A DNA stretch of 5,320 nucleotides from Pedobacter sp. (GTDB taxonomy: Bacteria; Bacteroidota; Bacteroidia; Sphingobacteriales; Sphingobacteriaceae). Every line of letters begins with the position of its first letter. The first letter of the stretch is position 1. The notes beneath the pieces are model-generated. The model searched no databases and was not told where the DNA came from. It saw only the letters and a list, made by a program, of their open reading frames with translations. The translations under genes were made by a program, and so were the position numbers. This document shows, in pieces, positions 1 to 5,320 of this stretch. Location of the stretch: positions 1 to 5,320 of the forward strand of contig JASLGV010000337.1 in the NCBI GenBank assembly GCA_030149995.1, read 5' to 3'.

Positions 1-354
1 AACGATTTCTACAACCAGATACAGCAGATCAAGAAAATGGGTAACATGAAAGATCTGATGGGTATGATACCAGGCGTGGGCAAAATGATGAAAAACATCG
101 ACATTGAAGACGATGCCTTTAAATCTATTGAAGCCATTATCCAATCTATGACCCCGGCCGAAAAAGAAAACCCGGATATTATTCAGCAAAGCCGTCGCTT
201 AAGAATTGCCAAAGGATCGGGTAGCAAATTAGAAGAAGTAAATAAGCTCCTTAAGCAGTTTGAAGACATGCGTAAAATGATGAAACAGTTTTCAAATCCG
301 GCAGCCGCAGCCAAAATGATGCGCGGAATGCCTAAAATGCCTTTCGGAAAATAG
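1..354 (+). CDS. ffh: Signal recognition particle protein Ffh, C-terminal M domain (5' end outside window)
   Basis: This is the last 117 codons of the SRP54-type GTPase that binds 4.5S RNA and hydrophobic signal sequences and delivers ribosomes to the membrane receptor FtsY. The reading frame is open from base 1, so the gene begins upstream and the NG GTPase domain lies outside the window. Visible M-domain hallmarks are the GMIPGVGK motif (fragment residues 21-28), the SRRLRIAKGSG RNA-binding signature (64-74), and a high methionine content, including a Met-rich tail ending in PFGK. It ends in TAG and is followed 23 bases later by a terminator hairpin, so it is the last gene of its transcription unit. 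Nothing looks damaged. The identification is secure from the motifs alone. Confidence 0.96.
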   Translation, partial: NDFYNQIQQIKKMGNMKDLMGMIPGVGKMMKNIDIEDDAFKSIEAIIQSMTPAEKENPDIIQQSRRLRIAKGSGSKLEEVNKLLKQFEDMRKMMKQFSNPAAAAKMMRGMPKMPFGK

Positions 355-377
355 GTTTACATTCATATAAAAATTTC

Positions 378-416
378 AAAAAAGCGTGCAGAGCAAAAAT
401 TCTGCACGCTTTTTTT
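378..416 (+). terminator. Intrinsic terminator of ffh
   Basis: A perfect 9-bp stem, GCGTGCAGA (384-392) with TCTGCACGC (401-409), encloses an 8-base loop and is followed by seven T (410-416). Six A (378-383) before the stem can extend the pairing and make the structure usable from both strands. It lies directly behind the ffh stop codon and should isolate ffh from comM. Confidence 0.93.
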
Positions 417-498
417 ATTGCGGCCGGTTTACCTTTGGATTAAACTTTTACTCTAAACGATCTAATTGATATATTAGTCGGGCATTTACAATTGCCCC

Positions 499-870
499 AT
501 CAGGTTAAACAAAACATTTTTTTTATTCTTTTTAACCTGGAGCTTACGGAGCTTTACATGTGCATCCCAAATACCGGGTTATGGTAAAAAAGCAATCGCA
601 CTAAACAACGAAGCTGTAAAATTATCAGGTCAAGGTTCCGAAAAACCGGAAAAGGCAAACTTGCTTTTAGATCGCGCTTGCCTATTTTCTTAATGACGAA
701 AAAGAACTCCCGGCATTCACATCCGGTAAAATATTTTAAAAATCATAAACAGGTAGCTGACCGGTTATCATTTGGTTAAGCCGTAAAATACCCGGATTAA
801 TTTGTGTTGAAGCTTTACAATTTGCTGCACACCTTGCAAATAATCAATATCTTATTGGTATATTGATAGA
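499..870 (+). pseudogene. Probable decayed TPR-repeat lipoprotein gene
   Basis: The 572 bases between ffh and comM hold no intact gene, but pieces of one TPR-like protein can be read in order across three frames. The first frame (about 499-690) starts with a hydrophobic stretch and a cysteine (FTCAS), then reads KKAIALNNEAVKL and later ANLLLDRA. A one-base shift near 675-680 continues as ALAYFLNDEKELPAF up to a stop at 737-739. A third frame gives DRLSFG, a stop, then AVKYPD (780-797), and EALQFAAHLANNQ follows near 813-851. The pattern of small residue, LLD(R/K)A and ND..A resembles TPR helices in Bacteroidota lipoproteins. The ATC at 499 sits where an ATG would be expected. The order and spacing are seen directly; the family assignment is inference from short matches. 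Chance cannot be excluded for the last fragments. Confidence 0.4.
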
Positions 871-926
871 ATATTCATTTCCTATAAGATTTCACATCCT
901 GTTCTTACACGCTAAATTAAATGTTC

Positions 927-2039
927 ATGCTTGTAAAAACCTTTGGAAGTGCTGTGCATGGCATCAGCGCCCTCACCATTACCATAGAAGTTAGTATCGG
1001 AGCCGGAAATAAATATTTTATGGTGGGCTTACCTGATAATGCCATAAAAGAAAGCCTTCAGCGCATAGAAAGTGCCATAAAAACGGCTGGTTTCCACATG
1101 CCCCGGCAAAAAATTGTGGTTAACCTCGCCCCGGCCGATCTTAAAAAGGAAGGTTCCGCTTACGATTTACCCATTGCGATCGGCATTTTGGCTGCGTCGG
1201 GGCAAATACCAGATGCAGAAATTGAGCAGTACTGCATTGTTGGAGAGCTTTCTCTTGATGGTGGTATCCAGCCTGTAAAGGGTGCTTTATCCATTGCCAT
1301 ACAGGCACAAAAAGAAGGTTTTAGAGGTTTTATCCTACCTGCACAAAATGCATACGAAGCCGGTGTAGTAGATAACCTCGAAGTATACGGGGCAGAAACC
1401 CTCGAACAGATTATTAAATTTCTAAAAAAAGAACAAGAGATTAGCCCCATTCAAATAGACATACAGGAGATCTTTTTGAAAAAAACCTGTTCCTACGAAT
1501 TTGATTTCGCAGATGTAAAAGGACAGGATAATATTAAAAGAGCGCTTGAGATTTCTGCCGCAGGTGGTCATAATCTAATCCTTATCGGTCCGCCAGGAGC
1601 TGGAAAAACCATGCTCGCCAAACGTTTACCAGGTATTCTTCCACCATTGAGTCTACCAGAAGCCATCGAAACCACCAAGATCCATTCGGTTGCAGGTAAA
1701 CGTTTGGCAGCCGATACCCTAATGACCACGCGCCCGTTCCGTACACCACACCACACCATTTCTGATGTAGCCCTTGTTGGCGGAGGAGCATATCCGCAAC
1801 CCGGAGAAATTTCACTCGCCCATAACGGTGTTTTATTCTTAGACGAACTCCCCGAATTTAAAAGAGCTGTATTGGAAGTTATGCGCCAGCCGCTGGAAGA
1901 CCGGCGGGTAAGCATTGCCCGCTCAAAGTTTTCGGTCGAATACCCGGCAAGTTTTATGCTGGTTGCCTCTATGAATCCATGCTGTTCGGCTAAAGCCAAT
2001 CATCCTGAAGAAGCAAGGATTAAATGTGTTCAATTTTAA
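927..2039 (+). CDS. comM: YifB/ComM family Mg-chelatase-like AAA+ ATPase, C-terminally truncated
   Basis: ComM is a cytoplasmic hexameric helicase that promotes branch migration during natural transformation in proteobacteria; the role of the Bacteroidota member is less clear. The ATG at 927 is chosen because the family begins [10 protein letters not shown]; an in-frame ATG at 921 would add two residues. The N-terminal ChlI/Lon-like domain (about residues 15-140) includes [11 protein letters not shown] and [19 protein letters not shown]. The AAA+ domain (from about 190) has Walker A GPPGAGKT (221-228), Walker B FLDE (D306, E307), and ends at the sensor-1 region SMNPC (348-352). The family then normally has a PCG..NHP segment, the arginine-finger region and the Mg_chelatase_C domain, giving about 510 residues. 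Here the sequence diverges at codon 353 and stops after codon 370. Loss of these parts probably destroys ATPase assembly, so this is likely a pseudogene even though the remaining frame is undamaged. A recombinase gene lies 243 bases downstream on the other strand. Confidence 0.9.
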   Translation: MLVKTFGSAVHGISALTITIEVSIGAGNKYFMVGLPDNAIKESLQRIESAIKTAGFHMPRQKIVVNLAPADLKKEGSAYDLPIAIGILAASGQIPDAEIEQYCIVGELSLDGGIQPVKGALSIAIQAQKEGFRGFILPAQNAYEAGVVDNLEVYGAETLEQIIKFLKKEQEISPIQIDIQEIFLKKTCSYEFDFADVKGQDNIKRALEISAAGGHNLILIGPPGAGKTMLAKRLPGILPPLSLPEAIETTKIHSVAGKRLAADTLMTTRPFRTPHHTISDVALVGGGAYPQPGEISLAHNGVLFLDELPEFKRAVLEVMRQPLEDRRVSIARSKFSVEYPASFMLVASMNPCCSAKANHPEEARIKCVQF

Positions 2040-2192
2040 TCTGGAGGCACTTTTCGGACGAAACTGAAAGTATACGTGCCACACCATCACTCATTGTTTG
2101 CTAAAATAAATCTTGAGGGTTAAAGTACAATGATCTTGCTTTACCGGCCGAGCAATAACAAGCCTTTTCAATCCGATGGGACGATATTTGGA
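1983..2192 (+). pseudogene. Possible eroded remnant of the comM 3' third
   Basis: After the last well-conserved codon (Cys352, 1980-1982) short scraps resembling the expected ComM continuation occur in the correct order. NHPE (2001-2012) falls at exactly the family offset after NPC. A CV, then SGG across a stop (about 2022-2050), sits where CVC.PG is expected. TES-IRA and LIV (about 2065-2101) resemble the segment ESS..IR.RVI.AR. KYND (about 2123-2134) recalls the ARAYDRIL region, and AE followed by AFSIR-D (about 2148-2183) recalls AEAIQYRSLDR at the family C-terminus. If real, about 270 bases have been lost and frames are scrambled. The family sequence is from memory, not from an alignment, so this is a hypothesis. 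Confidence 0.4.
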
Positions 2193-2233
2193 TACACTTA
2201 AATCTGATTATTTTTAAATTAATTTGTATATTT

Positions 2234-2250
2234 CAGGTTGGTACCAGGTT
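2234..2250. repeat. Palindrome flanked by a direct repeat between comM remnant and recombinase
   Basis: The perfect 8-bp palindrome TGGTACCA (2239-2246) overlaps two copies of CAGGTT (2234-2239 and 2245-2250). It lies in the short AT-rich gap between the last possible comM remnant and the stop codon of the recombinase, which is where a recombinase attachment-site half could lie. There is no direct evidence that it is one. Confidence 0.2.
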
Positions 2251-2282
2251 ATGCCTTAAGTCTTTCATATTTAAATTACATA

Positions 2283-3750
2283 TCAAATGATACAATCTCT
2301 CGAAGAAGGAAGGAAGGAGGACGGTATAGAAAGTTCTATATCAATATTCCGTTCAGTTATCATGATCTGCTTTATGATAGATTCAACTATAGCCCTCTTC
2401 CTTTGAAATTCAACGTTTACCCAGTCCTTCACCAAAGCTTGAGCTTCGAAGACGTATTCTTCAAGCTCCTTCATACGACGGGTTTGCGAGTCCAGTTCAG
2501 ACTGTAGCTTCTTCACAAACTCGTCTAACTGGGCCAATTTTGTATTTAGGGAATGTAGGTTCTCTATAAAATTTTCCCTCGTAATACCGCCATCCATCCT
2601 CATCGCGATAAAGCTATCCATAGTGGCTTCAAGATTCAGCTTTTCATTCATTGTCTCCTCAAGAAGCAGTTGCTTTTTCTGTAGTATACCTTCGGTATTT
2701 TTTACCTGTCGGGCCAAGTAGTGACTGTTCATACATTCAGAAAGATAATCGTAAAATATCTTTTCTATATCGACCACTGCAATTTTAATGTTGCAGCTCC
2801 TGCATTGATAGGCTTTTAGACTGGTTCTGATGTACATTTTCTTTGAGCATGAACATTTGACAAATCCAGATAGGAGGTATTCCGATTTTCTGCCCAAGCG
2901 TGCGGATCTGCTTTCCTGAATGGCGAGTATTCTGTTGACCTTCTCCCATGTTTTTTTTGAAACGATCTGTGGGCATTTGGTTATCGTCCACTCAGATTTC
3001 GGTTTAAGCGTCGCTCTTCTGCCATCTTCCGAGGTTTTGGTATAGTTGGCAATCCGTTCTCCCTTAGCAGTCGTATCCTTTAGCAGTCTCGTAACTGTTG
3101 TGTCCGAGAATAGTACTCCTTTGCGTGTACGATGTCCTAGCCTGTTCAGCTCATCGGCGGTTGTTTTCTTACGTAGTGTCCTAAGAAAGATCTCATACAT
3201 CAGTTTTCTGATAGGGGATTCTGATTCGCTTATCACAAATTGTTTATTCTTCCATGAGTAGCCAAATGGCGCCTGACCTCCCAATGGCTTGCCCAATTTT
3301 GCTCTTACCGGAATAGATGCGGCTATCCTTCCAGAGATTTCTTCTCGTTCCCATTCTGCCATTGCAGAAATGACCGTAAAAAAAAAGCATTCCCGAGGGA
3401 GTGCTGGTATCTATGTTTTCAGATATCGAGATCATACTTGCTTTAGCGCTCCTGAAAATATCGGCGAATTCCAAAAGGTCCCTTGTACTCCTGGCAAGGC
3501 GAGATAGTTTTGAGAAGACAAGACCATTTATCTTTCCGCTTTTTATGTCCTCTAACATCTTCTTTGTTTCTGGATGTTTCATTACCGATTTACCGCTGAC
3601 TCCATCGAGACGGTAGATTTTGATCAGATCCCAGCCCTTGGCCTGGATGTAGTGTTTGGCTCTTAGTTCATGGTGTTCGGGGCTTTCATCCCGAACCTGC
3701 ATATCAGTGGATACACGGATCCAAATCCCGACCTTAAGGATATTTTCCAT
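2283..3750 (-). pseudogene. Large serine recombinase, split by a +1 frameshift in a T9 run
   Basis: Large serine recombinases cut and exchange DNA at att sites through a serine nucleophile, integrating and excising phages and integrative elements. The N-terminal part (3750 to about 3387) is a resolvase catalytic domain with RVST (Arg12, nucleophile Ser14) and SKLSRLAR (Arg84, Arg87). The C-terminal part (from 3377) continues directly with FTVISAMAEWEREEISGRI, the usual link to the long helix. It then has the Recombinase domain (GGQAPFGY motif), a zinc ribbon with CxC and CxxC (299, 301, 316, 319 of the restored protein), a coiled coil and a basic tail. The two parts are out of frame by one base in nine T (3386-3378). 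Eight T would give one protein of about 488 residues, normal for the family. As read, the N-terminal product ends at 3244 with about 44 foreign residues and lacks the DNA-binding domains. The start ATG at 3750 has an A-rich leader. The promoter candidate lies just upstream. All other family landmarks are intact, so the lesion is recent, regulated or a sequencing error. Confidence 0.92.
3378..3386 (-). other. T9 homopolymer carrying the recombinase frameshift
   Basis: Nine A on the + strand (T9 in the coding sense) fall in the codons for Leu-Phe-Phe at the end of the recombinase catalytic domain. One T fewer rejoins the two reading frames at Phe124-Thr125. Runs of this length are known hot spots for replication slippage, RNA polymerase slippage and sequencing errors, and the sequence cannot tell these apart. 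Confidence 0.9.
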
Positions 3751-3779
3751 TTTTTTTCCGGTTTATTTATAGATTCTAA

Positions 3780-3809
3780 CAAACCTAGTTCTAGAACGGG
3801 CGAAGTAAA
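3780..3809 (-). promoter_or_regulatory. Candidate Bacteroidota promoter of the recombinase gene
   Basis: Read on the - strand, TAGGTTTG (3787-3780) matches the TAnnTTTG -7 element in full. TTTA (3809-3806), 18 bases upstream, is a three-of-four match to the -33 TTTG. The expected transcript start near 3773 would leave a leader of about 23 bases before the ATG at 3750, which ends in GGAAAAAAA. This suggests the recombinase can be transcribed independently of the XRE-ImmA operon. Confidence 0.5.
3788..3797. promoter_or_regulatory. Palindrome GTTCTAGAAC in the recombinase promoter spacer
   Basis: This perfect 10-bp palindrome directly abuts the -7 element of the recombinase promoter candidate, a position where a bound dimer would block RNA polymerase. 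It is a candidate operator for the XRE regulator encoded at 4693-5055, or possibly part of a recombinase site. The same sequence is not repeated at the XRE promoter, which weakens the shared-operator idea. Confidence 0.35.
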
Positions 3810-3917
3810 GTAGCGGTAAAAAAAGAAAACACAGGTTAACCGAAAATACGTATTTATAGATATTTCAGATTACCGTTTTCGTGGCATAAGACATGCCTTG
3901 TATTAAAGTAATAATTA

Positions 3918-4118
3918 TCATTTCTGTTCGATTTCTTTGATCAGTTTTTCGAGATGTTCAGGCTGGTCAAATCCTTTGAGTTGTCCAGAAAGATAGCCCA
4001 TTCGACTTATGATTTCTGTCGAAATCAAACGCCAGTTTGTTTTTTGTAGTCCAATTGTTAAAACAATATTTAGTTCTTTCGAAGCCTGCCCATCACCCCT
4101 GTCTGAGCTATCCTCCAC
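3918..4118 (-). CDS. Small hypothetical protein downstream of ImmA (66 codons, GTG start)
   Basis: I do not recognise this ORF. It starts with GTG at 4118, 21 bases after the ImmA stop and in the same frame, with only TAA and seven codons (encoding LYYYYVS) between them. The predicted 66-residue product has no signal peptide or membrane segment, a polar start (EDSSDRGD), a central stretch LNIVLTIGLQKTNWRLIS and a charged, probably helical C-terminus (HLEKLIKEIEQK). There is no Shine-Dalgarno sequence in front of the GTG. An overlapping ATG near 4127 opens only an 18-codon ORF in another frame. It would be the third gene of the XRE-ImmA operon. It could be a separate small partner, a stop-codon readthrough extension of ImmA, or a decayed reading frame. 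Confidence 0.5.
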   Translation of the reverse strand: MEDSSDRGDGQASKELNIVLTIGLQKTNWRLISTEIISRMGYLSGQLKGFDQPEHLEKLIKEIEQK

Positions 4119-4139
4119 AGAAACATAATAGTAATATAA

Positions 4140-4688
4140 TTAAAACTTCAGTAGGCCAGAATTTAATATACGATAGTACATAGCCTGGGAAGATACATCA
4201 AAAACCTTTGCCAGGTTTTTAATTTCATCTTCACTGCCCAAATCAAAGTCGATTTTATCAATAGCCTCTTTAAGGAGATGATCCGGCATGAGAATATACG
4301 CAGCAAATGTATTTGCTTCTCGTTCCAATATTTGTGTCTGTTCAGAAAGCCCAGAATGTGCACTTCTGAAAATTGCATTGAAACCCTTGTCCATGAACAT
4401 TGATGATTGTTCCCTGTGCAGCACGAAATGCCCCAATTCGTGCGCAATCGTGAAACGTCTCCTCACACGCGACTCACTCTGGTTATATCCTATCACTCCC
4501 TTTCCATCTTGGATAACCAAAACCCCGGAGATATCATCTTCGAAATCGAAAGGAGAAACGGTCAGCCCAGCTTTTTTGGCAACATCTTCAATTTTAATAG
4601 GTAGACTGCTTAATTTCATTCCCTGTAAAATATCTTCTACTTGCTTTTTTATAAACTGTATGGATCTGCTATGGTTGCGAGTATTCAT
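4140..4688 (-). CDS. ImmA/IrrE family zinc metallopeptidase
   Basis: The 182-residue protein is full length for this family of soluble zinc proteases, which includes ICEBs1 ImmA (cleaves the element's repressor ImmR) and Deinococcus IrrE. The zinc-binding helix is FTIAHELGHFVLH, with HELGH at residues 83-87. The likely third ligand is Glu124 in EREANTFAAYILMP, a pattern typical of the family. The N-terminal third (IKIEDVAKKAGLTV) and the C-terminal helical part ending in SSQAMYYRILNSG, a winged-helix-like tail, also fit. The gene starts 4 bases after the XRE stop, so the two are probably translationally coupled, and the HTH protein is its most likely substrate. The partner assignment is inference from gene order; the protease family is clear from motifs. 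XRE-COG2856 pairs have also been proposed as toxin-antitoxin modules, so that role remains possible. Confidence 0.93.
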   Translation of the reverse strand: MNTRNHSRSIQFIKKQVEDILQGMKLSSLPIKIEDVAKKAGLTVSPFDFEDDISGVLVIQDGKGVIGYNQSESRVRRRFTIAHELGHFVLHREQSSMFMDKGFNAIFRSAHSGLSEQTQILEREANTFAAYILMPDHLLKEAIDKIDFDLGSEDEIKNLAKVFDVSSQAMYYRILNSGLLKF

Positions 4689-4692
4689 GGGT

Positions 4693-5055
4693 TTATTTAT
4701 TAATTTGGCTTAAGAACTGTTGCATAGAGTTTTTAACACGCTCGTTAAGATCAAGCATAGAGTCCGCAACAACCGCCGAAAAGTCCACCTCTGGAACCTC
4801 AACATTTTCTTCGAGCCTTTCGATATTCAGTTCAACAGGTATTAAGTCAATATAGTCTACCTTCAAAATTCTGGCAATGGTAACTAATAGAAATATCGAT
4901 GGGCGTTGTCGTCCCTTTTCTATGTTAACAACCGACGCCCTTGTCATGTTTAATAATTCTGAGAATACTTCCTGACTAATATTGGCATTCAGTCGAAAAT
5001 TTCTTATGCGTTCACCAATTTGTTCATAAAAAGATTCTTCCGAAACTGTACTCAT
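4693..5055 (-). CDS. XRE family helix-turn-helix transcriptional regulator
   Basis: This 120-residue protein has one Cro/C1-type HTH domain at about residues 13-73: IGERIRNFRLNANISQEVFSELL, the recognition helix region MTRASVVNIEKGRQRPS, and closing helices ending DYIDLIP. The C-terminal part (74-120) is acidic and then amphipathic and may mediate dimerisation or recognition by ImmA. It is the first gene of a - strand operon followed by the ImmA-type protease. By analogy with ICEBs1 ImmR/ImmA it probably represses its own promoter and element genes until cleaved; this is inference. The ATG at 5055 has an AT-rich leader and a promoter candidate 28 bases upstream. No damage is visible. Confidence 0.93.
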   Translation of the reverse strand: MSTVSEESFYEQIGERIRNFRLNANISQEVFSELLNMTRASVVNIEKGRQRPSIFLLVTIARILKVDYIDLIPVELNIERLEENVEVPEVDFSAVVADSMLDLNERVKNSMQQFLSQINK

Positions 5056-5082
5056 AACTTGTTGATTTTAAATATCATAATA

Positions 5083-5114
5083 CAAAGATGATTATTATTT
5101 AGAAAATATCCAAA
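5083..5114 (-). promoter_or_regulatory. Candidate promoter of the XRE-ImmA operon
   Basis: On the - strand, TTTG (5114-5111) is followed after 20 bases by CATCTTTG (5090-5083), a seven-of-eight match to TAnnTTTG. Transcription would start around 5076, about 20 bases before the XRE start codon. The region is very AT-rich, so alternatives slightly upstream cannot be ruled out. Confidence 0.5.
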
Positions 5115-5130
5115 TTATTTTACAATAATT
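5113..5130. promoter_or_regulatory. Inverted repeat overlapping the XRE -33 element, candidate operator
   Basis: AATTATT (5113-5119) and AATAATT (5124-5130) form a perfect 7-bp inverted repeat around TTAC. It overlaps the -33 element of the XRE promoter, a good place for autorepression by an HTH dimer. In DNA this AT-rich a repeat of this size can arise by chance. Confidence 0.3.
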
Positions 5131-5166
5131 AACAAATAATAAATTTTGCAAAAGTTTACATTTTAT

Positions 5167-5196
5167 TTTGTTTTATAAAATTTCGATGTATATTTG
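5167..5196 (+). promoter_or_regulatory. Bacteroidota-type promoter pointing right
   Basis: TTTG (5167-5170) and TATATTTG (5189-5196), spaced by 18 bases, match both consensus elements completely. It is divergent to the XRE promoter, and transcription would leave the window to the right. No ORF of useful length starts behind it before 5320; an ATG at 5186 opens only 20 codons and lies inside the promoter. It may drive a gene or RNA beyond the window, antisense to the unit that ends at 5206. Confidence 0.45.
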
Positions 5197-5205
5197 TAAA
5201 GAAAT

Positions 5206-5235
5206 AAAAAAAGCCAAGAGCGGAGCTCTCAGCTT
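5206..5235 (-). terminator. Intrinsic terminator of a - strand transcript entering from the right
   Basis: On the - strand, 5235-5225 pairs with 5221-5211 in an 11-bp stem with a three-base loop, and seven T follow (5212-5206, the first two shared with the stem). Two of the pairs are G-U wobbles on the - strand and become C/A mismatches on the + strand, so the structure is directional. It closes a transcription unit to the right and insulates the XRE promoter. Confidence 0.75.
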
Positions 5236-5320
5236 TGTAAATTTTTAAGGTAGTCAATTAGGCTTTGCCAGCCTCGTTAAAAACCTCCTTTGATTCGTGG
5301 TTGTTTCAAAGGTAGTGACT
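5236..5320 (-). other. 3' end of an unidentified - strand transcription unit
   Basis: The terminator at 5206-5235 implies a gene or RNA ending here. Two - strand frames are open to the window edge: one ends at 5277 (tail KQPRIKGGF), the other at 5254 (tail RLAKPN). The third frame reads NNHESKEVFNEAGKA before its stop but is itself interrupted near 5306. I cannot tell which, if any, is coding. The octamer AAGGTAGT occurs twice (5247-5254 and 5309-5316). Confidence 0.25.

Noticed and set aside
1160..1999. Three open frames on the - strand inside comM
   Set aside because: They are antisense shadows of a well-conserved coding frame; their products are Ser/Arg/Pro-rich and have no recognisable motifs or start signals.
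2303..2320. GGAA-type short tandem repeat
   Set aside because: It encodes the SFLPSS stretch near the recombinase C-terminus in frame; only a few copies, so it is not convincing as a phase-variation tract.
2238..2507. 89-codon + strand ORF beginning before the recombinase stop
   Set aside because: Most of it is antisense to the recombinase coiled-coil region and its product resembles no protein I know.
3362..3362. Independent start of the C-terminal recombinase half at ATG 3362
   Set aside because: This Met is the internal residue of the conserved AMAEWERE segment, and a product starting here would lack the catalytic serine; it is better read as the downstream part of a frameshifted gene.
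3883..3897. GGCAT-AAGAC-ATGCC hairpin after the small ORF
   Set aside because: The 5-bp stem has no T run on either strand, so it does not qualify as an intrinsic terminator, and it is short enough to be chance.
4288..4713. 141-codon + strand ORF opposite ImmA
   Set aside because: Antisense to an intact HELGH protease; the Ser/Cys-rich product looks like an artefact.
1..5320. CRISPR arrays, tRNA or rRNA genes, complete insertion sequences
   Set aside because: No regularly spaced repeats, cloverleaf-like segments or IS end/transposase pairs were seen on either strand.

Overview
The window looks like a Bacteroidota chromosome, most likely Sphingobacteriaceae (Pedobacter-like). The Ffh and YifB/ComM protein sequences read like that group, and several promoter candidates fit the Bacteroidota pattern (TTTG at -33, TAnnTTTG at -7) rather than sigma-70. 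The window has a core left part (about 1-2040, + strand) and an accessory right part (about 2200-5320, genes on the - strand).

Left part: the 3' end of ffh (SRP GTPase, M domain) ends in a strong hairpin terminator. About 570 bases without an intact gene follow; part of this reads as a badly decayed TPR lipoprotein gene. Next comes yifB/comM, a Mg-chelatase-like AAA+ ATPase. Its first 352 codons look well conserved, but it then diverges abruptly and stops at 370 codons instead of about 510. Short colinear scraps of the missing 3' third seem to remain in the next ~160 bases.

Right part: in transcription order (right to left) there is an XRE-type HTH regulator, an ImmA/IrrE metallopeptidase 4 bases behind it, a possible 66-codon ORF in the same frame just after the ImmA stop, and a large serine recombinase. 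The recombinase is split by one extra T in a run of nine T; with eight T it would be a complete protein of about 488 residues. The regulator plus ImmA pair is the control module known from ICEBs1-type elements, where ImmA inactivates the repressor; together with a large serine recombinase it suggests the left end of an integrative element lodged in or beside comM. No second element end lies in the window. The XRE-ImmA operon and the recombinase each have a plausible own promoter, each next to a perfect inverted repeat.

Right edge: a - strand terminator separates the XRE operon from whatever lies further right, and a perfect Bacteroidota-type promoter points rightward with no recognisable gene behind it.

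Best leads: the T9 frameshift as possible slippage or phase variation, the comM/recombinase association with its sharp change from conserved to eroded sequence, and the in-frame small ORF after ImmA.
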